Below, piece by piece: positions 1 through 5,399 of a DNA stretch of 5,775 bases. Location: assembly GCA_937976325.1 (NCBI GenBank), contig CALJSD010000151.1, positions 1 through 5,775 on the forward strand. Reading direction: 5' to 3'. The notes under the pieces were generated by a model. The model had not been told where the DNA came from and did not search any database. It saw only the letters and a program-made list of their open reading frames with translations. A program made the position numbers and the translations under genes. Position 1 is the first letter of the stretch. Each line of letters begins with the position of its first letter. This stretch comes from an uncultured Carnobacterium sp. (GTDB lineage: Bacteria > Bacillota > Bacilli > Lactobacillales > Aerococcaceae).

Positions 1-1
1 T

Positions 2-1378
2 TTGGTCTACCAAGAACAAGTTATGCAGGCAGCTAGTGAAATGGCTGGGTTTACTCTTGGGGAAGCGGATCTTTTACGTCGTGCCATCGGGAAGAAGAAT
101 AGTGATGCGATTGCAGCTCAAAAAGAAAAATTTGTGCAAGGGGCTCTTTCAAAAGAATACAAAAAAGAAGATGCTGAGACGGTATATGACTATATTGAAA
201 AGTTTGCCAACTATGGATTTAACAAATCACACGCGGTGGCTTATGCGATGTTGTCTTATCAATTGGCGTACTTAAAGGCAAATTATCCAACGGCATTCTT
301 TACCGCATTGTTCCAAAATGCGAGCGCGAAATCGTCGAAGTTACAAGATTATCTTGTAGAGGCGCGCCAGTTAGGAATTAAAATCCTACCGCCAAGTATC
401 AATCGTAGTTTTGCAGACTTTGTGGCAGACGATAGTGGAGTCATTGTTGGGCTTAATAATATCAAAGGAATTCGACGAGACTTCGTGGAAAGTATTGTGA
501 AGAACCGTTATGAGTATGGTCCGTTCAAAGGATTCCAAGACTTTGCGTATCGAATGGGTGCTCAATATACGAAAGAAACACTTTTAATGGCGTTAATTAA
601 TGCAGGGGCTTTTGATGAATTTGGTGAAACAAGGGCAACGCTGAAGGCGAATGTGGATGCTGTAGCTAAGAGTGTGAAGTTCCACGGCTTGAATTTATCG
701 CTAGAAGATGACTTAGAAGTGGCGTTCACACATGTGGAAGAAGAACCACTATTGCAACGAATCGAAGAAGAAATCGAGGTGCTTGGATTTTCAGTTTCTC
801 CGCATCCTTCCTCAAAATACGACCCACTTGTTAAGAGCGGATGGATCACTCCGATTCAAACTGTTTTTGAAGAAGGGTATATGCGATTTATTGGGATGAT
901 TATGGACATTCGAAAAATCTCAACGCGTAAAGGAGAGCAGATGGCATACGTCACTCTTCAAGATGCTTCTGGAACGATGGATGTTGTCGTCTTTCCGTCA
1001 ACGCTTGCCGAAGTCTATCAACATCTGCAACAAAACACGATGGTTCTAGCGGAAGGTCGTGTGAAAAGAGGGCAAAAAGGTCAATGGCAATTGCAGTTAA
1101 ACCGCATGTATCCGATGAGTTTTGCAGATAAATTGCTAGAAGATTCATCAAAAAGGTTGCAAATAGCGATTCGTCCAGAGAAACACACACCTGAAGTGTA
1201 CGCTGAAATTAAGCAACTCGTCACTAAATTTAAAGGCGTGACACCTGTTGAATTATTCCTCGTGAATAGTAAAACGCTTGTAAAAAATTCCTTTGCAAAC
1301 GGTGTAAACCTTGAGTCGAAGCTAATCCCTGGTCTTATCGACATTTTAGATAAAGAATGTATAAAAATTGTAAAATGA
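2..1378 (+). CDS. dnaE: DNA polymerase III alpha subunit, DnaE type (3' part)
   Basis: Replicative DNA polymerase subunit that extends primers at the fork; in Bacilli it acts alongside PolC, mainly on the lagging strand. The window enters inside the gene: the TTG at position 2 is an internal leucine codon, and the catalytic aspartates and PHP domain lie upstream. The visible 458 residues begin at the conserved VYQEQVMQ motif, followed by the fingers segment with FNKSHAVAYA (about 73-82). A helix-hairpin-helix region follows (about 120-225, with LNNIKGIRRDFVESIV), then LGFSVSPHP (261-269), the family's 'LGxYxSxHP' signature. An OB-fold nucleic-acid-binding domain (about 294-378, FIGMIMDIRKIST to the VVVFP strand) and a short C-terminal domain complete it. 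DnaE-type domain order, rather than PolC, is shown by the OB fold lying after the helix-hairpin-helix region. It ends in TGA with no terminator before pfkA. The reading frame is unbroken. Very sure of identity. Confidence 0.97.
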   Translation: MVYQEQVMQAASEMAGFTLGEADLLRRAIGKKNSDAIAAQKEKFVQGALSKEYKKEDAETVYDYIEKFANYGFNKSHAVAYAMLSYQLAYLKANYPTAFFTALFQNASAKSSKLQDYLVEARQLGIKILPPSINRSFADFVADDSGVIVGLNNIKGIRRDFVESIVKNRYEYGPFKGFQDFAYRMGAQYTKETLLMALINAGAFDEFGETRATLKANVDAVAKSVKFHGLNLSLEDDLEVAFTHVEEEPLLQRIEEEIEVLGFSVSPHPSSKYDPLVKSGWITPIQTVFEEGYMRFIGMIMDIRKISTRKGEQMAYVTLQDASGTMDVVVFPSTLAEVYQHLQQNTMVLAEGRVKRGQKGQWQLQLNRMYPMSFADKLLEDSSKRLQIAIRPEKHTPEVYAEIKQLVTKFKGVTPVELFLVNSKTLVKNSFANGVNLESKLIPGLIDILDKECIKIVK

Positions 1379-1396
1379 AAAAGTTTATGAAAATGA

Positions 1397-1425
1397 AAGA
1401 CATTTGTTTAAAAAAGTGATAAAAT
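1397..1425 (+). promoter_or_regulatory. Putative sigma-A promoter of the pfkA-pyk operon
   Basis: The -35 box is AAGACA (1397-1402, four of six matches to TTGACA, including the GACA core). A 17-base spacer separates it from the -10 box TAAAAT (1420-1425, five of six matches to TATAAT). Transcription would start near 1432, giving a leader of about 45 bases before the GTG of pfkA. The position, in the only sizeable gap between dnaE and pfkA, supports it. The assignment rests on sequence match alone, and some transcription may also read through from dnaE because no terminator separates them. I found no good CcpA (cre) site around it. Confidence 0.6.
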
Positions 1426-1476
1426 AACTACAAATGGGCTTGTTCCAGTAAAAATAAATCTAAGAGGTGAATCTTT

Positions 1477-2442
1477 GTGAAACGCATTGCTGTTTTAACA
1501 AGTGGAGGAGATGCTCCAGGGATGAATGCCGCTGTACGTGCGATTGTACGTAAGGGTATTTATGAAGGGTTTGAAGTATACGGAATTAACTATGGTTTTG
1601 CCGGGTTAGTAGCTGGTGATATCCGTAAATTAAATCCGTCAGACGTGAGTGACTTGATTGGTCGCGGGGGTACATTCTTGTATTCTGCACGTTATCCAGA
1701 ATTCGCAAACCGCGAAGGACAAGAAAAAGGAATCGAACAATTAAAGAAATTCGGTATTGAAGGTCTTGTTGTTATCGGTGGTGACGGAAGCTATCAAGGT
1801 GCCGTTGCTTTAACAAAACTTGGTTTCCCAACTGTTGGGGTTCCAGGAACAATCGACAATGATATTCCAGGTACGGAATATACAATCGGTTTTGATACTG
1901 CCATCAATACTGTATTAGAAGCGCTAGACCGTCTTCGCGATACTGCGACATCACACGTTCGTACGTTTATCGTTGAAGTGATGGGTCGTCGTGCCGGAGA
2001 TATTGCACTTTGGACTGGGGTTGCCAGCGGTGCAGAACAAATTTTGATTCCAGAACAAGATTTCGATTTAGAAGCAGTTGCTAAAGAAATCAAGCAAGGT
2101 CGTTTGAACGGTAAGAAACATACATTAATTCTTCTTGCAGAAGGCGTAATGTCTGGGGACGAACTTGCGAAGAAATTACGTGAATACGATAGTGACTTCC
2201 ATACACGTGTTACAGTATTAGGACACGTTCAACGTGGTGGAGCTCCAAGTGCTCGTGACCGTGTACTTGCAAGCCGTATGGGTGCTAAAGCAATCGATTT
2301 ATTAAAAGAAGATATTGGTGGCGTATGTGTCGGCGTGAAAGCAGAAAAAATTATTTATAGCGATATCGTTGAAACATTAGCAAACGGCAAACATTTACCT
2401 ACCTTAGAGTTGTATCAACTAAATAAAGAAATTTCATTCTAA
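1477..2442 (+). CDS. pfkA: ATP-dependent 6-phosphofructokinase
   Basis: Cytosolic enzyme that phosphorylates fructose 6-phosphate to fructose 1,6-bisphosphate with ATP, the committed step of glycolysis. At 321 residues it has the normal length of the short bacterial tetrameric form (about 319). ATP-site motifs are SGGDAPGMN (9-17), Arg72 and GGDGS (101-105, with the Mg-binding Asp103). The catalytic TIDND (125-129, Asp127 as base, Asp129) is intact. Substrate residues Arg162, MGRRAG (169-174), Glu222, Arg244, His250 and Arg253 follow. Gly104 after Asp103 marks the ATP-using rather than the pyrophosphate-using type. Effector-site residues Arg21, Arg25, Arg154, Glu187 and Lys213 are present, but position 211 is Asn where Bacillus has Arg and E. 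coli Lys. The start is GTG, with AGAGGTGA (1463-1470) six bases upstream; this start gives the usual MKRIAVLTSGG N-terminus. pyk follows after 25 bases, so the two are almost certainly co-transcribed. Confidence 0.98.
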   Translation: MKRIAVLTSGGDAPGMNAAVRAIVRKGIYEGFEVYGINYGFAGLVAGDIRKLNPSDVSDLIGRGGTFLYSARYPEFANREGQEKGIEQLKKFGIEGLVVIGGDGSYQGAVALTKLGFPTVGVPGTIDNDIPGTEYTIGFDTAINTVLEALDRLRDTATSHVRTFIVEVMGRRAGDIALWTGVASGAEQILIPEQDFDLEAVAKEIKQGRLNGKKHTLILLAEGVMSGDELAKKLREYDSDFHTRVTVLGHVQRGGAPSARDRVLASRMGAKAIDLLKEDIGGVCVGVKAEKIIYSDIVETLANGKHLPTLELYQLNKEISF

Positions 2443-2467
2443 AACAAACTAAAGGAGTCAAGACAAA

Positions 2468-3886
2468 ATGAAAAGAACTAAAATCGTATGTACAATTGGA
2501 CCTGCTAGTGAAGCACCAGAAAAATTAGCAGCATTAGCAGAAGCAGGAATGAACGTTGCACGTTTAAACTTCTCACATGGTGACCATGCAGAACATTTAG
2601 AACGTATCAACACAATCAAAAAGATCCGTAAAGAAACAGGACGCGTTATCGCGATTCTTTTAGATACTAAAGGACCAGAAATTCGTACACATGATATGGA
2701 AAATGGTGCAATCGAATTAAACACTGGTGATGTGGTTCGTATTTCAATGACTGAAGTTTTAGGAACAAAAGAAAAATTCTCTATTACTTACCCAGAATTA
2801 ATTAACGATGTTAAACCTGGATCAATCATCCTTGTAGATGATGGTTTAGTAGGATTAGCTGTTACTGAAGTGGACCACGCTAATGGCGAAATCGTATGCG
2901 TAGTAAACAACAGCGGTGTTGTTAAAAATAAAAAAGGTATTAACGTTCCTGGCGTTAAAACTAAATTACCTGGTATCACTGAAAAAGACCGTGCTGATAT
3001 TATCTTCGGTATTGAAAATGATATCGACTTCATCGCAGCAAGTTTCGTTCGTCGTGCTTCAGACGTTCAAGAAATTCGCGATTTATTAAAAGAACATAAC
3101 GCAACACACATCCAAATCATTCCAAAAATTGAAAACCAAGAAGGTATCGACAACATTGACGAAATCTTAGCGGTATCAGATGGTTTAATGGTTGCTCGTG
3201 GAGACATGGGTGTTGAAATCGCAGCAGAAGAAGTTCCAATCGTTCAAAAAACTTTAATTAAGAAATGTAACACTTTAGGTAAACCAGTTATTACTGCAAC
3301 TCAAATGTTAGATTCAATGCAACGTAACCCACGTCCAACACGTGCGGAAGTTGGTGACGTAGCGAACGCTATCTTCGATGGTACAGATGCAGTTATGTTA
3401 TCTGGTGAATCTGCAGCAGGGGATTACCCAGTTGAAGCAGTTCGTACAATGGCTAATATCTGTGTTCGTACAGAACAAGAAATCCGTGTACGTGACAAAT
3501 TCAAATTAAAAGCATTCGATGAAACTGATGTAGCTGAAGCAATCGGTCGTTCAGTAGCTCACACAGCTAAAAACTTAAAAGTGAAAACAATCGTTGCTGC
3601 AACTGAATCAGGACATACTCCAAAAATGATTTCTAAATTCCGTCCTGACGCAACAATCTTAGGTGTGACTTCTTCTGAACGTCAACAACGTGCCATGTCT
3701 CTAATCTGGGGTGTTAAACCAGTAATCGTTGAACGTGCACAGTCTACAGATGAAATGTTCGAAATCTGTATGCAAGCAGTACGTGACAATCTTACTACAC
3801 AAGAAGGCGATTTAGTAATCATCACTGCTGGTGTACCTTTAGGAATTAAAGGAACAACAAACATGATGAAAGTTGCTCGCGTATAA
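2468..3886 (+). CDS. pyk: Pyruvate kinase, short form without C-terminal extension
   Basis: Cytosolic enzyme that converts phosphoenolpyruvate and ADP to pyruvate and ATP, the last step of glycolysis. The 472 residues form the A/B/A/C core. The N-terminal A part has ARLNFSHG (31-38, with Arg32, Asn34 and Ser36) and LDTKGPEIRT (65-74, with Asp66). The B lid spans about 71-167. The second A part has IPKIEN (218-223, catalytic Lys220 and metal ligand Glu222), ARGDMGVE (243-250, Asp246) and the TATQML signature (277-282, Thr278). The effector-binding C domain runs from about 350 to the end. Many Bacilli (Bacillus, Enterococcus, Lactobacillus) carry about 110 extra C-terminal residues related to a phosphohistidine domain; these are absent, and a terminator begins 17 bases after the stop. 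ATG is preceded by AAAGGAG (2451-2457) at ten bases. Codon use is strongly biased (Leu mostly TTA, Arg mostly CGT), as expected for a very highly expressed gene. Confidence 0.98.
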   Translation: MKRTKIVCTIGPASEAPEKLAALAEAGMNVARLNFSHGDHAEHLERINTIKKIRKETGRVIAILLDTKGPEIRTHDMENGAIELNTGDVVRISMTEVLGTKEKFSITYPELINDVKPGSIILVDDGLVGLAVTEVDHANGEIVCVVNNSGVVKNKKGINVPGVKTKLPGITEKDRADIIFGIENDIDFIAASFVRRASDVQEIRDLLKEHNATHIQIIPKIENQEGIDNIDEILAVSDGLMVARGDMGVEIAAEEVPIVQKTLIKKCNTLGKPVITATQMLDSMQRNPRPTRAEVGDVANAIFDGTDAVMLSGESAAGDYPVEAVRTMANICVRTEQEIRVRDKFKLKAFDETDVAEAIGRSVAHTAKNLKVKTIVAATESGHTPKMISKFRPDATILGVTSSERQQRAMSLIWGVKPVIVERAQSTDEMFEICMQAVRDNLTTQEGDLVIITAGVPLGIKGTTNMMKVARV

Positions 3887-3903
3887 TTTATATAAATCAT
3901 AAT

Positions 3904-3945
3904 AAAAAGCTTGAACAAACCGTAAAAAGTTGTTCAAGCTTTTTT
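3904..3945 (+). terminator. Intrinsic terminator of the pfkA-pyk operon
   Basis: A perfect 15-base-pair inverted repeat pairs 3904-3918 (AAAAAGCTTGAACAA) with 3930-3944, across an 11-base loop (3919-3929). The right arm runs into six consecutive T residues (3940-3945). The stem starts 17 bases after the pyk stop codon. It is a classic rho-independent terminator. Because the left flank is A-rich it could also work on the opposite strand, though no gene here needs that. Confidence 0.93.
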
Positions 3946-3970
3946 GTTATATGAAACCATTTGATAAAAT
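3943..3970 (+). promoter_or_regulatory. Putative distal promoter (P1) for cvfB-fur-xerD
   Basis: An extended -10 element, TGA followed by TAAAAT (3962-3970), lies just past the pyk terminator. The -35 region is poor: the best candidate is TTTGTT (3943-3948) at 16 bases, overlapping the terminator T-tract. The TGn extension can compensate for a weak -35 box. Transcription would begin near 3977, leaving a leader of about 88 bases that contains the 8-codon mini-ORF and the second promoter. It is supported by sequence only, and AT-rich gaps give chance matches. Confidence 0.35.
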
Positions 3971-4002
3971 ATAGAGAAATCGTTAGAAATACAAGGAGTT
4001 AA

Positions 4003-4029
4003 ATGACTGTAAGCCCTATTTTGTGGTAA
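4003..4029 (+). CDS. Possible 8-codon leader peptide upstream of cvfB
   Basis: ATG at 4003 opens an 8-codon frame, MTVSPILW, closed by TAA at 4027-4029. A good Shine-Dalgarno AAGGAG (3993-3998) sits four bases before the ATG, which is slightly short but workable. It would be on the message only if transcription starts at P1. Its stop codon is embedded in the -10 box of P2. The peptide has no run of a single amino acid, and I see no alternative hairpins of the kind that drive attenuation. It resembles no peptide I recognise. It could be chance in AT-rich sequence; the ribosome binding site is the only positive evidence. Confidence 0.25.
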   Translation: MTVSPILW

Positions 4030-4032
4030 AAT
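4003..4032 (+). promoter_or_regulatory. Putative proximal promoter (P2) for cvfB-fur-xerD
   Basis: An extended -10, TGG followed by TAAAAT (4024-4032), is preceded at 18 bases by ATGACT (4003-4008, four of six matches to TTGACA). Transcription would start near 4039, about 26 bases before the cvfB ATG, just leaving room for its strong ribosome binding site. This is the better of the two candidates in this gap. The -10 lies in a small inverted repeat, TATTTT/AAAATA (4017-4022 and 4028-4033), which could be an operator or chance. Confidence 0.5.
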
Positions 4033-4064
4033 AAAAGGACAAATGTAGAAGAAGGAGGTTTGTT

Positions 4065-4928
4065 ATGACAAGTGAATTATCGACCGTTGTTCAAGCCATT
4101 ATCACGGATGAAAATGAAAAGTACTTTTTCGTTCAAAAGAGTGGAGAAACATTCCGTCTAAAAAAAGACGATGCTACTGAATCACTAAAGATTGGTGATG
4201 TAGTAACGGGATTCTTATATGAGAATTCTTCCCGTAAAAAAGTCTTTACGCTCCGCATTCCTGAAGTAACAAATGAAAGTTATGGATGGGCAAGTGTGAC
4301 ACAAGTCAGAAAAGACTTAGGCGTATTCGTGGATATTGGTTTAGAAGATAAAGATATGGTAGTTTCATTGGATGAACTTCCAAGTATGAAAGAGTTATGG
4401 CCAAAGAAAAATAATCGTTTATATGTCACTTTAATTAAAGATAAAAAGGACCGCACATGGGCAACGATGGGAGACGGTCAAGCATTAAATGAAAAAGTTG
4501 TTCGTGGTCATAAACGACTGCTGAACAAAGACCTAACAGGAACAGTGACACAAGTAAAACTTGTGGGAACAACGATTTTCACACCAGAAGGGTATAAGTT
4601 ATTCTTACATCCATCGGAGCGCTTATATGAACCAACTCTTGGAGAAGAGATTAGCGTTCGTGTCATTGGAGTACGCCCGGATGGAGTGCTAAATGTATCG
4701 ATGCGACCACGTGCTTATGAAGCTATTGGTGATGATGCAGAAATGATTGTGGCGATGCTGAAGAATCGTCCAACGCATACACTTCCATATTGGGATAAGA
4801 CAGATCCAAAAACGATTAAAGAGATTTTTGGAATTAGTAAAGGGCAATTCAAACGTGCCATTGGTAATTTATTAAAAGCAAAACGAATTACACAAGAAGA
4901 AGGATTTATCCATCTGATTGAAGAATAA
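4065..4928 (+). CDS. cvfB: CvfB-family S1 domain RNA-binding regulator (YitL-like)
   Basis: Cytosolic RNA-binding protein. In Staphylococcus aureus CvfB affects virulence-gene expression, and the family has three S1-like domains plus a C-terminal winged helix. The 287 residues fit: S1-1 about 6-66, S1-2 about 70-138 (GWASVTQVRKDLGVFVDIGL is a typical S1 strand pair), S1-3 about 152-214 (GTVTQVKLVGTTIF, ending VLNVSMRPR), and a winged helix about 225-285. The winged helix contains the hallmark WDKTDPKTIKEIFGISKG (243-260) followed by FKRAIGNLLKAKRI. The start is clear: ATG at 4065 has the full AAGGAGGT (4052-4059) five bases upstream, the strongest ribosome binding site in the window. It leads a unit with fur (18 bases to the TTG start) and xerD. 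Targets in this organism cannot be read from the sequence. Confidence 0.92.
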   Translation: MTSELSTVVQAIITDENEKYFFVQKSGETFRLKKDDATESLKIGDVVTGFLYENSSRKKVFTLRIPEVTNESYGWASVTQVRKDLGVFVDIGLEDKDMVVSLDELPSMKELWPKKNNRLYVTLIKDKKDRTWATMGDGQALNEKVVRGHKRLLNKDLTGTVTQVKLVGTTIFTPEGYKLFLHPSERLYEPTLGEEISVRVIGVRPDGVLNVSMRPRAYEAIGDDAEMIVAMLKNRPTHTLPYWDKTDPKTIKEIFGISKGQFKRAIGNLLKAKRITQEEGFIHLIEE

Positions 4929-4933
4929 TGAGT

Positions 4934-4938
4934 GGAGG
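4934..4938 (+). promoter_or_regulatory. Ribosome binding site that fixes the fur start at TTG 4947
   Basis: GGAGG (4934-4938) lies eight bases before TTG at 4947. A longer reading frame could begin at GTG 4932, but that codon overlaps this Shine-Dalgarno and has no ribosome binding site of its own at a usable distance. The TTG start also gives 149 residues, the length I recall for Bacillus subtilis Fur. Confidence 0.8.
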
Positions 4939-4946
4939 CGAGTCGC

Positions 4947-5396
4947 TTGTCATCTGTTTCTATTGAAGGGATTCAAAAGAAATTACAAGAAGAAGGTTTT
5001 AAACTGACCCTGCAAAGACAGGCAACAGTTGAAATCCTTCTAGAACATCTGAATGAACTCCTAACGGCTGAAGAGATTTACATGTATGTGAAGCAGAAGT
5101 ATCCAGATATTGGATTAGCAACTGTGTATCGAACATTGGAAATTTTAACGGACTTAGGAATCATTTCTAGAAATCTGTTTGATGATGGCATTGGCCGTTA
5201 TCATCTAAAACAAACCGTTAATCGTCATTTTGCACATCATCTATTATGTGTGAAATGCGGTCAGATTCAGGAAGTCGAGGAAGATTTGCTCGTTGATGTT
5301 GAACAAAAAGTATTAGAGCAATTCCAGTTTCAAGTGCTCGATCATCGTCTGACTTTCCACGGGATTTGCAAAAATTGCCAGCAAAAGGAAGGGTAG
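4947..5396 (+). CDS. fur: Fur-family transcriptional regulator with altered metal-sensing site
   Basis: Ferric-uptake-type repressor fold: a dimeric winged helix that normally binds operators when loaded with metal. Residues 17-30 (GFKLTLQRQATVEI) and the recognition helix IGLATVYRTLEIL (55-67) form the DNA-binding half. Structural zinc cysteines C101/C104 and C141/C144 are intact. CGQIQEVEEDLL and LDHRLTFHGIC resemble B. subtilis Fur far more than PerR or Zur, and lying just before xerD matches B. subtilis fur, so Fur is the best name. Oddity: aligned without gaps to E. coli Fur, regulatory ligands H33, E81 and H88 become Leu38, His86 and Ala96, leaving only H90 (His98). At the secondary site H87, D89 and E108 become Phe95, His97 and Val116, with H125 kept as His133. 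Start is TTG, chosen from the GGAGG at 4934-4938. Family certain; iron sensing doubtful. Confidence 0.9.
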   Translation: MSSVSIEGIQKKLQEEGFKLTLQRQATVEILLEHLNELLTAEEIYMYVKQKYPDIGLATVYRTLEILTDLGIISRNLFDDGIGRYHLKQTVNRHFAHHLLCVKCGQIQEVEEDLLVDVEQKVLEQFQFQVLDHRLTFHGICKNCQQKEG

Positions 5397-5399
5397 AAG

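Noticed and set aside
2..4. TTG at the left edge as a dnaE start codon
   Set aside because: The protein begins in the middle of the conserved polymerase motif VYQEQVMQ, so this codon is internal and the gene is cut by the window edge.
1394..1407. Possible cre site TGAAAGACATTTGT overlapping the pfkA -35 region
   Set aside because: It lacks the central CG and the right-hand CA, so only the AT-rich half matches; not supportable as a CcpA site.
1437..1449. Imperfect inverted repeat TGGGCTTGTTCCA in the pfkA leader
   Set aside because: Only three outer base pairs form, with no T-tract; too weak for a terminator or riboswitch element.
1794..2093. Minus-strand open frame of 99 codons inside pfkA, with similar ones inside dnaE and pyk
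   Set aside because: These frames are opposite strongly conserved coding sequence, have low-complexity Ser/Ile/Thr-rich translations, and sit where biased codon use on the + strand naturally keeps the reverse frame open.
3975..3988. CcpA (cre)-like sequence AGAAATCGTTAGAA near the presumed P1 transcription start
   Set aside because: The central CG and flanking A residues fit, but the outer T and C of the TGNAANCGNWNNCA consensus are missing and half-site symmetry is poor. The downstream genes are not usual carbon-catabolite targets.
4928..4966. ATG overlapping the cvfB stop codon, opening a 12-codon frame
   Set aside because: There is no Shine-Dalgarno at a usable distance; GGAGG lies after this ATG and serves the TTG of fur instead.
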